Positions 25,604 to 32,742 of a stretch of 53,183 nt of DNA are shown one piece after another. The position numbers and the translations under genes are program-made. The notes below the pieces were generated by a model, which did no database searches, was not told where the DNA came from, and saw only the letters and a list, made by a program, of their open reading frames with translations. The first letter of the stretch is position 1. Each line of letters begins with the position of its first letter. Source of the DNA: Bacteroidales bacterium UBA1800. Lineage in GTDB: Bacteria > Bacteroidota > Bacteroidia > Bacteroidales > VadinHA17. The stretch is from contig DCFQ01000085.1 of assembly GCA_002319915.1 (NCBI GenBank), forward strand, positions 13,877-67,059. The letters are read 5' to 3'.

Positions 25604-26296
25604 CTACATTCCCCTTTCGCTGCAATAAAACCCAAAACCATACTTTGTGTGTATCAGCCTGGGTTCAAAATCCCTGTCAATTTTCTTCCGTAAATAATTA
25701 ATATATACGTCAATTATATTTGTGCTCGGATCAAACTCTATTCCCCACACCTGCTCAATAATAAACTCACGTGTCAGCAGCTTATCGCGGTTTTTCAGGA
25801 AAGTCTCAAGAAGCAGGAACTCTTTTGCAGTCAGATCAATTTTCTTTTCACTCCTTGTTACCGTCTTTGTGACCAGGTTCATCTCAAGATCCGCCAGCCT
25901 CAGCTTCTGGACAGGTGCATCGTTCAGCTCTGATCTTCTCAGGAACACATTTACCCTGGCGAGAAGCTCCCTGAAATCAAATGGTTTGACTACATAATCA
26001 TCTGCTCCCGCCTCAAACCCAGCCACTTTATTGTCAGGTGCACCAAACGCTGTAAGCATGATGATGGGAATCTTATTGTTCGTCTTCCTGATCTCCCTGC
26101 AAAGATCATATCCGTTTATCAGCGGCAAATTGATGTCGAGTATAACAAGATTATACTCATTTCTTTGTACAAGATTTTTCCCAACATAACCATCATAAGC
26201 AATATCGACGCTGTAACCCGTTTCGCTGAGCTGCCTTCTGAGAATTTCAGCCAGGCGCTGCTCATCCTCAACTACAAGGATATGAATATCTGCCAT
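25604..26296 (-). CDS. OmpR/PhoB-family response regulator
   Basis: A receiver domain (ILVVEDEQRLAEILRRQL, phospho-Asp in LVILDINLPLINGYD, Thr in PIIMLTAFGAP, Lys in DYVVKPFDF) is joined to a winged-helix effector (VTRSEKKIDLTAKEFLLLETFLKNRDKLLTREFIIEQVWG...NIIDVYINYLRKKID). From the ATG at 26296 it has 230 residues. A frame opening at 26317 would add seven residues before the first strand; I prefer 26296. A TAAATTTG box at 26315-26322 gives a 19-nt leader. An upstream palindrome (26336-26347) could be its autoregulatory site. Confidence 0.95.
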   Translation of the reverse strand: MADIHILVVEDEQRLAEILRRQLSETGYSVDIAYDGYVGKNLVQRNEYNLVILDINLPLINGYDLCREIRKTNNKIPIIMLTAFGAPDNKVAGFEAGADDYVVKPFDFRELLARVNVFLRRSELNDAPVQKLRLADLEMNLVTKTVTRSEKKIDLTAKEFLLLETFLKNRDKLLTREFIIEQVWGIEFDPSTNIIDVYINYLRKKIDRDFEPRLIHTKYGFGFYCSERGM

Positions 26297-26314
26297 TATT
26301 GTAGGATGTTTCTG

Positions 26315-26322
26315 CAAATTTA
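26315..26322 (-). promoter_or_regulatory. Candidate -7 box TAAATTTG for the two-component operon
   Basis: The minus strand reads TAAATTTG (matching TAnnTTTG) 19 nt before the response regulator ATG. No matching -33 is visible. Distance to the start is right for a short leader. Confidence 0.4.
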
Positions 26323-26335
26323 TATTTTGAATACT

Positions 26336-26347
26336 ATTTACGTAAAT
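26336..26347. promoter_or_regulatory. 12-bp palindrome ATTTACGTAAAT in divergent promoter region
   Basis: A perfect 12-bp dyad lies about 40 nt upstream of the response regulator start and 95 nt upstream of the divergent 33-residue membrane protein. Its position near the regulator's presumed -33 region suits an operator. OmpR-family regulators usually bind direct repeats, so another dimeric factor is possible too. Confidence 0.35.
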
Positions 26348-26408
26348 TTTAAGAACTCTCTAATGACCTTTTAATTTTATTTTAATCAATTTGTCAGCCA
26401 TTCATCGT

Positions 26409-26416
26409 TAGCTTTG
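26409..26416 (+). promoter_or_regulatory. Candidate -7 box TAGCTTTG for the small membrane protein
   Basis: TAGCTTTG matches TAnnTTTG, with TTTG at 26390-26393 upstream. The 15-nt spacing is shorter than the usual 19 or so, so the promoter would be weak or assisted. The ATG at 26442 follows after 25 nt. Confidence 0.3.
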
Positions 26417-26441
26417 GCACCAGGAAGATAGTTGAGATCCT

Positions 26442-26543
26442 ATGAAGGAAATCAGGTACAAGAACGAAATAATATTTTTTGCAATCATAATTGGAGTGTT
26501 CGTAGCGCTGATTCTGCTTAAAATGTTGCTCGTCAAATGGTAA
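26442..26543 (+). CDS. 33-residue single-span membrane protein, divergent from two-component system
   Basis: This open frame starts at ATG 26442 and stops at TAA 26541-26543. The peptide has a charged N-terminus (MKEIRYKNE), one uninterrupted hydrophobic helix (IIFFAIIIGVFVALILLKML) and the end LVKW, a textbook small inner-membrane protein. It has upstream promoter elements and a downstream intrinsic terminator (26613-26650), so it is its own transcription unit. It diverges from the response regulator/histidine kinase operon. Small membrane proteins encoded beside such pairs can modulate kinase or transporter activity (for example MgrB on PhoQ); that role here is inference. I know no named family for it. 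Confidence 0.6.
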   Translation: MKEIRYKNEIIFFAIIIGVFVALILLKMLLVKW

Positions 26544-26612
26544 GGATCTTACGGTGAAAAATTGTTAATAGTTTATAATATTCACTACTTAGTACTTTGT
26601 TTCTTCATTCAG

Positions 26613-26650
26613 GCAGTTGTCCTTATTGATCCTACGACAACTGCTTTTTT
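26613..26650 (+). terminator. Intrinsic terminator after the small membrane protein gene
   Basis: GCAGTTGTC (26613-26621) pairs perfectly with GACAACTGC (26636-26644) around a 14-nt loop, followed by six T residues (26645-26650). This isolates the 33-residue gene from the downstream glycosyltransferase gene. Confidence 0.75.
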
Positions 26651-26696
26651 ATCAGGGATCCCTGCCAGTTAAAATTCGACAATTTTCAGTAACAAT

Positions 26697-28070
26697 ATGA
26701 TCACTGTTATAATACCGGCATTGAATGAACAGACTACAATCTCGCATGTTGTAAGACTCGTCAACAAATCTCCGCTTGTGAACGAAATACTTGTAATTGA
26801 TGACAAATCGCTTGACGAAACACGCAATCATGCAAAAGGCAGGAACGTAAAGATTTACACAAGTACCAAACTAGGCAAAGGAGCATCTATGAGAGATGGA
26901 ATGCTGTTAGCCGGCAATGAGGTCATCGTTTATCTTGATGCAGACATTACGACATATCCCGATAATATCATTTCCCTGATGACGAGCCCGATAATTTCAG
27001 GAAAAGCTGATTTTGTGAAATCGGTATTTGAACGGCAGGCAGGAAGAGTTACAGAACTTGTGGCCAAGCCACTGATAGGCCTGCTTTTCCCTGATCTCTC
27101 GCGGTTCTCGCAACCATTAAGCGGAATGATCGCCGGGAGGAAGTCTTTATTTGAAAAAGTAAACTTTGAAAATGACTATGGGGTAGATGTCGGTTTGCTG
27201 ATCGACATGCATAACATGAAAGCAAGGATTGCGGAAGTAAATATAGGGTACATTGAGAACCGGATGCAATCATGGGAACAGCTTGGGAAAATGGCAAAGG
27301 AAGTATCCAGGGCTATCCTGAAGCGGGCAGAGATGATCAAACAATCTAATCTTGAGATACTTGAAAATATCTCAATAATTCGTGATCAGATGGATTTTGC
27401 AATCAGGGAAAGTGTCCTTGGTTTAAAAAAAATGATCATTTTCGATATGGACTTTACCATACTTAGCAGCAGCTTTATAAAATCCGTAGCAACAAAATAC
27501 CAGCTCGATAATTCCCTTAAACTGATAATTTCTGAGAAACATAATCCATATACACGCACAAAACTTATTGCAAGATTACTTAAAGGGCTAAATATCAGGC
27601 AGATATTAGACGCTGTGGATGAAATACCAGTCACTGAGGGTTTTGAGGCTATTGTTAAAACATTTAAGGAGAATGGTTATATATGCGGGATAATCAGCGA
27701 TAGTTATGATTGCATAACCAACCATCTTGTCAACAGATACGGCCTCGACTTTTCAATTGCCAATGAGCTTGAGTTCTCAAATAGTGTAGCGACAGGTGAG
27801 GTTAAAATACCATCGGTCTTTATAAAAACGAACCAAAGCACCTGTAATCATGATTTCTGTAAATCAAACGCAATGAGGGAAATTGCAGCCCGTTACAGGA
27901 TCGATATTAAGAACATAATCGCCATTGGTGACAGTGAAAGCGATATTTGCATGATCAGGGATTGCGGAATAGGAGTTGCTTTCTGTTCGGAAAACGAACA
28001 GTTGAAGGCAGCTGCCGACAAGATAGTCAGTGAAAGAAGTTTTAACTCTCTTGTGGAATTCATTCAGTAA
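26697..28070 (+). CDS. GT81-like glycosyltransferase fused to HAD phosphatase
   Basis: A 457-residue fusion. Residues 1-215 are a GT-A glycosyltransferase: VIIPALNEQTTISHVV, VIDDKSLDET, metal-binding DAD (81-83), then GRVTELVAKPLIGLLFPDLSRFSQPLSGMIAGRKSLFE and YGVDVGLLID. That last run is very like glucosyl-3-phosphoglycerate synthase (GpgS, GT81). Residues 245-457 are a HAD phosphatase of the SerB-like type: motif I DMDFT (250-254), motif II Ser334, a Lys in motif III (389) and motif IV GDSESD (411-416). Together they could make and dephosphorylate glucosyl-3-phosphoglycerate, giving the compatible solute glucosylglycerate. The substrate is inferred. It lies 8 nt before an antiporter gene. 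Confidence 0.82.
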   Translation: MITVIIPALNEQTTISHVVRLVNKSPLVNEILVIDDKSLDETRNHAKGRNVKIYTSTKLGKGASMRDGMLLAGNEVIVYLDADITTYPDNIISLMTSPIISGKADFVKSVFERQAGRVTELVAKPLIGLLFPDLSRFSQPLSGMIAGRKSLFEKVNFENDYGVDVGLLIDMHNMKARIAEVNIGYIENRMQSWEQLGKMAKEVSRAILKRAEMIKQSNLEILENISIIRDQMDFAIRESVLGLKKMIIFDMDFTILSSSFIKSVATKYQLDNSLKLIISEKHNPYTRTKLIARLLKGLNIRQILDAVDEIPVTEGFEAIVKTFKENGYICGIISDSYDCITNHLVNRYGLDFSIANELEFSNSVATGEVKIPSVFIKTNQSTCNHDFCKSNAMREIAARYRIDIKNIIAIGDSESDICMIRDCGIGVAFCSENEQLKAAADKIVSERSFNSLVEFIQ

Positions 28071-28078
28071 TAATTGCC

Positions 28079-29359
28079 ATGACCGGACTTTTGACCACAG
28101 TATTTGTACTAGGATATGCGGCCATAGCATTTGAGCATAAGATAAAACTCAACAAGGCGGCATCTGCCCTGATCACGGGTGTTTTGTGCTGGGTTGTTTA
28201 TGTTTTCTTTGTCGGCGATAAAAATATGATCAACCATGAGCTTGCTGAACATATGGGGGATCTTTCCGGAATACTCTTTTTCCTTCTAAGTGCGATGACT
28301 ATCGTGGAACTAATTGATTCCCACGATGGTTTCAGCATTATAACGACACGGATCACCCAAACGAATAAAAGATCGCTTCTATGGATCATTGGCCTGGTGA
28401 CTTTTTTCCTGTCAGCTATCCTCGATAACCTTACAACCACCATAGTAATAATTTCCCTGCTCAGGAAACTGGTAAGGAACAGGACCGACCGGCTATACTT
28501 CTCCGGACTTGTCATTATTGCAGCGAATGCAGGGGGTGCATGGTCACCCATAGGCGATGTAACGACAACAATGCTCTGGATTGGCGGACAGATTACCGCA
28601 TTTAAAATAATAGCCGGTTTGATCATTCCCAGCCTTGTTTCCCTTCTTGTACCACTGCTGCTTATTTCGTTAAAGTTCAGGGGGAATGTCGAAAAGCACC
28701 AGGAAATTAATGGGGACAGCACAACAGATCTTCCGGAAAAACATAAAAGGATTGTACTCTTTTCCGGAATTGCAGTTCTGATTGCGGTACCTGTTTTCAA
28801 AACCTATACTGGCCTGCCTCCCTACATGGGCATACTTCTGGGACTGGGTGTCATATGGATCATTACCGAGCTGCTTCACAGCGGGAAAAAGGATGAAGAA
28901 AAGAACAGGCTAACAGTAGTTCACGCACTTAAGAGGATCGATACGTCAACCATTCTCTTCTTCCTCGGGATCCTGATCGCCATTTCAGCATTGCAGTCTG
29001 CAGGAATTCTCAGGACCGCGGCAGGTTTCCTGGATAAGGCAATCGGAAATCAGAACATTATTGTAATAATAATTGGCCTGCTCTCATCAATCGTTGATAA
29101 TGTCCCTATTGTTGCAGCCGTTCAGGGGATGTACGATCTGGTCCGGTTCCCCGCGGATCATTATTTCTGGGAATTCCTGGCTTATTGTGCGGGGACAGGC
29201 GGAAGCGCCCTGGTAATAGGATCCGCAGCTGGGATTGCTGCGATGGGGATGGAAAAGATTGAATTCTTCTGGTATTTGAAAAAGATCAGCATTTATGCGC
29301 TTGCTGGTTTCTTTTCAGGAGCATTGGTTTATATCGCCCAGGAAATAATTTTAAAATAA
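28079..29359 (+). CDS. nhaD: NhaD-type sodium:proton antiporter
   Basis: A 426-residue inner-membrane antiporter exchanging Na+ (or Li+) for H+. It has the NhaD signatures LSAILDNLTTTIVIISLLRKL, VIIAANAGGAWSPIGDVTTTMLW and SSIVDNVPIVAAVQGMY with GTGGSALVIGSAAGIAAMG, in two pseudo-symmetric halves. An N-terminal segment AMTIVELIDSHDGFSII is also typical. It starts 8 nt after the GT81-HAD gene, so compatible-solute synthesis and sodium export would be co-expressed. The gene is distinct from the antiporter at 19448. Confidence 0.93.
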   Translation: MTGLLTTVFVLGYAAIAFEHKIKLNKAASALITGVLCWVVYVFFVGDKNMINHELAEHMGDLSGILFFLLSAMTIVELIDSHDGFSIITTRITQTNKRSLLWIIGLVTFFLSAILDNLTTTIVIISLLRKLVRNRTDRLYFSGLVIIAANAGGAWSPIGDVTTTMLWIGGQITAFKIIAGLIIPSLVSLLVPLLLISLKFRGNVEKHQEINGDSTTDLPEKHKRIVLFSGIAVLIAVPVFKTYTGLPPYMGILLGLGVIWIITELLHSGKKDEEKNRLTVVHALKRIDTSTILFFLGILIAISALQSAGILRTAAGFLDKAIGNQNIIVIIIGLLSSIVDNVPIVAAVQGMYDLVRFPADHYFWEFLAYCAGTGGSALVIGSAAGIAAMGMEKIEFFWYLKKISIYALAGFFSGALVYIAQEIILK

Positions 29360-29566
29360 GTCATATTCATATGTTCTATAATTTCATTTTAACTGCCGGC
29401 TACCTGATATAACGTTGATGTAAACGGATCTTTGTTTCATCAGAATTAAATAACGTACAGTGAGGCAAGGCAAGTATTCGGACAAATAGAGTTTTACCCT
29501 GATAATAAATTGGTTGCATGCGATACTATTACAAAAAAAATGTAAATAAGATACAAAATACGGCAG
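29360..29566. other. Intergenic region before the permease
   Basis: 207 nt, AT-rich. I see no terminator, no convincing TAnnTTTG box, no riboswitch signature and no open frame. Confidence 0.4.
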
Positions 29567-31825
29567 GTGAACAAATTTGAAACTGAGATACGTCTGGCAC
29601 GTGAGATGAGCACCATGGACGCCACCCTTATAGGGGTCGGGGCAATGATCGGTGCAGGGATTTTCGTCCTCATAGGCATTGCAGCAGGCGTCGCCGGTCC
29701 GGCTCTTATATTGTCGTTTATTCTTAACGGGTTGATCGCTCTGCTGACGGCAATGTCGTATGCTGAACTCGGGTCATGTTATCACGATGCCGGGGGCGGT
29801 TACCTCTGGGTCAAAGAGGGGTTGCCGAAATGGAACGGGTTTATTTCAGGCTGGATGAGCTGGTTTGCTCACGCTGTAGCTTGCAGCCTATATGCCCTTG
29901 GTTTCGGGGCATATTTTAACCATGTCCTGGTCGCCCTTAACCTCACAATACCTGAATGGGGCTTCTTCTCACCACAGAAGATCCTGGCAGTAATTACAAC
30001 AATTCTTTTTGCCTATGTAAATTTTCGCGGGGCAGCAGAGACAGGCAAGATAGGGAATCTTGTGACTCTGACAAAGATCATCATCCTGCTAATATTTATA
30101 GGATTCGGACTGGAGTTGATTCTCCGCAAAGGAGACTGGCAGTCGACCTTCAGTCCGTTCTTTGCTTATGGCTCAGAGGGCGTATTCAAAGCCATGGGAC
30201 TTACATTCATTGCATTCCAGGGCTTTGAAGTTATCGCTCAGAGCTCTGAGGAAATAAAGAATCCATCAAAGAATATTCCCCGGGCAGTTTTTCTCTCCCT
30301 GCTAATTGTATTCCCTATTTACATCCTTGTCGCATTTACTGCAATCGGAACAGTGAATTCCGGCAGCATTCCGCCATGGGCCTATCTTGCGCAGCTTAAA
30401 GAAACAGCCCTTGTCAATGTAGCCGAGAACTTCTTTAAAGGCGGTGGCATACTGATCCTTTTCGGCGGTCTTATCTCCACTATATCCGCGCTGAACGCCA
30501 CGATTTATTCCTCATCAAGGGTTGCATTCGCAATGGGAAGGGACAGGAATTTTCCTTCTTTCTTCAGCAAGGTTCATCCGGAGAATCATACACCCCACTG
30601 GAGCATCCTCATCTCTTTGCTGATAATCATCATCATGGCGGTTTCGCTTCCGGTAGAAGATGTCGCAAGTGCAGCCGACATAATGTTCCTTCTGCTCTTT
30701 CTCCAGGTTAACCTGGCCATGATAAAACTCAGGAAGAAAAGACCTGACCTTAATCGTGGTTTCAAGGTCCCTTTGTTCCCCTACCTTTCCATAATAGGCA
30801 TTGTCCTTCTGTTTTTCCTTGCTGTCAATATGCTCAGTTACAGCCTTAAGGCATGGTTGGTAACTGTCATATGGATCTCCTCAGGGTTGCTGGTGTACAG
30901 GTTTTTCGCCGCCAAACGTGAGATCGAGCATGTCAGAAAGGTAGCAACCCTTGAACGGCTGTCCAGTAAAGATTATACAATGCTCGTATGCCTTTCGCTT
31001 ACTGACAAAATTGAAAGCATAACGCGCGTTGCCTTCTCGATAGCTAAGAAAAACAGCGCATTCATCGTTTTCCTTCATGTTATTGAACTGGATGATGACA
31101 GAAAGAGCAGGCACAATATACGAGGTTCAGACCGTGCACAGCAAATGCTTGATGAAGCAAGGACCCTTTCAGAAGAGGCAGGTATTGCTTCGAAATCCAT
31201 AATCAAGATCTCTCACAGGATCTCGAGCGGTATAACAGATACGGCTCTGGAAGAGAACTGCAACTTCATCATTACAGGAAGAGACAAGACCAGCAAGTTT
31301 ATTTCCCGCTTCTTTGGATCAACCATTGACATGGTGCTCCAGAAAACCGCCAGTGAAGCTGCAATCCTGCATGGCGAACTCACCCCGGGCAAGATAAGAA
31401 GGATCATTATCCCGTACAGCAACGACATTCATACACGGTTCGCCCTGGAAATAGCCCCTGCCCTGAAAGAATATTTTGATGCCGACATCAAGGTAGCAGT
31501 CGTTTTTTATCCCGGCTATAATTCATCAAAGAGACAGCTTGTATCGGATCAGATTAACAAAATAAAGGAGGACATATCCCTCCAGGCTGAAATAATATCC
31601 ACTGACGATATCGACATATTGCGAGGGATTCTTAAACTTGCCAGGAATGCTGATCTGCTGGTCATGGGAGGCCGATCAGGCGATTTTATCGAACTTCTGT
31701 TTGCCAAATCCCTTGCAAGAGAGATTACCGAACAGGTCGCATGTCCGGTACTTTGGTTAAGAGAATTTGAGGAAAGGGAATCTTACTTCAAATCACTTTT
31801 CAGGCCCCTCGATAAAAAGCAATAA
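29567..31825 (+). CDS. APC-family amino acid permease with C-terminal universal stress domains
   Basis: The 752-residue protein starts from GTG at 29567. Residues about 15-445 form a 12-span APC permease (MDATLIGVGAMIGAGIFVLIG, then GLTFIAFQGFEVIAQSSEEIKNPSKNIPRAV). The last 280 residues form two universal-stress-protein-like domains (YTMLVCLSLTDKIESITRVAFSIAKKNSAFIVFLHVIELD, and IRRIIIPYSNDIHTRFALEIAPALKEYF with VMGGRSGDFIELLFAKSLAREI). Usp modules on transporters usually sense ATP/ADP or c-di-AMP. It is a likely uptake system for an amino acid or amine osmolyte. It overlaps no gene and ends 1 nt before the start of the next one. Confidence 0.92.
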   Translation: MNKFETEIRLAREMSTMDATLIGVGAMIGAGIFVLIGIAAGVAGPALILSFILNGLIALLTAMSYAELGSCYHDAGGGYLWVKEGLPKWNGFISGWMSWFAHAVACSLYALGFGAYFNHVLVALNLTIPEWGFFSPQKILAVITTILFAYVNFRGAAETGKIGNLVTLTKIIILLIFIGFGLELILRKGDWQSTFSPFFAYGSEGVFKAMGLTFIAFQGFEVIAQSSEEIKNPSKNIPRAVFLSLLIVFPIYILVAFTAIGTVNSGSIPPWAYLAQLKETALVNVAENFFKGGGILILFGGLISTISALNATIYSSSRVAFAMGRDRNFPSFFSKVHPENHTPHWSILISLLIIIIMAVSLPVEDVASAADIMFLLLFLQVNLAMIKLRKKRPDLNRGFKVPLFPYLSIIGIVLLFFLAVNMLSYSLKAWLVTVIWISSGLLVYRFFAAKREIEHVRKVATLERLSSKDYTMLVCLSLTDKIESITRVAFSIAKKNSAFIVFLHVIELDDDRKSRHNIRGSDRAQQMLDEARTLSEEAGIASKSIIKISHRISSGITDTALEENCNFIITGRDKTSKFISRFFGSTIDMVLQKTASEAAILHGELTPGKIRRIIIPYSNDIHTRFALEIAPALKEYFDADIKVAVVFYPGYNSSKRQLVSDQINKIKEDISLQAEIISTDDIDILRGILKLARNADLLVMGGRSGDFIELLFAKSLAREITEQVACPVLWLREFEERESYFKSLFRPLDKKQ

Positions 31826-31826
31826 T

Positions 31827-32492
31827 ATGGAGACAAGAATTCAGGATCAGTTTTTAAGTTTTGCAGACAGTCTGCTCGCCTATCTGCCAAATCTGCTGGC
31901 AGGGATTGTGCTTGTACTTCTTGGCTGGGTATCAGGCTGGGTGGTCAAAAGAATTTTGATCCAGATTTCCATTGTCTTAAGAATTGACAGGTATTTCAGA
32001 AGATCACGCTACAGCTCGGATTTTGCAAAAGCCGATATCAGGTACAGCCTCTATAATTTCGTCGGGAATATAGGATTCGCGTTGATATTCCTCATCTTCC
32101 TTGACAATGCATTGCTCGCATGGAAGTTAAATATCCTTACCGACCTGCTGAGCAAAGGGATCCTGTTCCTGCCCAAACTAATAATTGCATCGGTCACATT
32201 CGGAATTGGCCTGCTGGTAGCTTCATGGGTCCAGATATCAACACTGAAATCCCTCAATCGCGAAGAAATTCCAAGGGCATCGCTAATATCGAGATTCATC
32301 AAGGGGATCCTGATCATCTTTTTTTCCGCAATATCTCTGGTAGAGCTGGATGTTGCACGTGAGATTGTCGTTATCGGCTTCAGCACTATATTTATAACCC
32401 TGGGAGTAATCACCGTGGTGATCACTGCGGTCGGTGGCAGGGATTTCCTGAAGAAAATCGAAAATTCAATTAAAGAAGATAGAAAAGACTGA
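31827..32492 (+). CDS. MscS-like conserved membrane-helix protein
   Basis: A 221-residue membrane protein with the 'conserved TM helix' repeats found in small-conductance channel relatives: FADSLLAYLPNLLAGIVLVLLGWVSGWVVKR and DLLSKGILFLPKLIIASVTFGIGLLVASWV. Two further hydrophobic segments follow. It lacks the Gly/Ala-rich TM3 and the beta domain of true MscS. It starts 1 nt after the permease stop at ATG 31827; a longer frame beginning at 31767 lies inside the permease gene and is rejected. It probably acts with the permease-Usp protein. Confidence 0.8.
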   Translation: METRIQDQFLSFADSLLAYLPNLLAGIVLVLLGWVSGWVVKRILIQISIVLRIDRYFRRSRYSSDFAKADIRYSLYNFVGNIGFALIFLIFLDNALLAWKLNILTDLLSKGILFLPKLIIASVTFGIGLLVASWVQISTLKSLNREEIPRASLISRFIKGILIIFFSAISLVELDVAREIVVIGFSTIFITLGVITVVITAVGGRDFLKKIENSIKEDRKD

Positions 32493-32742
32493 ATTATAAA
32501 GGTACCTACATGCCATATCATTCAGTTATCTTTTGTAGCCCATTTTGATTCATTGATAATATCATTTTGATAAACATTGTGCCATATCGGGGCGTCCTTG
32601 CCAATCTAAAAATACCGGTCCCAACGGATTTATACGCACCCGTCACCAATCAGGCTGATCAGCTGAGCTATTTGGCCCGAATATTGCAGCCCACATTTTC
32701 ATAGAAACTCTTAACTTTAAAGTCATTAAAATAATCCGGCTT
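32493..32742. other. Intergenic region with short palindrome
   Basis: 250 nt. It contains the 10-bp palindrome GCTGATCAGC (32654-32663) and, on the minus strand, a run reminiscent of a tRNA D-arm that I rejected. TAACTTTA about 30 nt before 32743 is one base off a -7 box. No open frame is convincing. Confidence 0.4.

Noticed and set aside
32600..32678. tRNA-like sequence on the minus strand (GGGCC...ATAGCTCAGCTGATCAG, like a D-arm)
   Set aside because: The D-stem does not pair, no anticodon stem can be formed at the right place, and there is no TTCGANNC T-loop or matching acceptor end.
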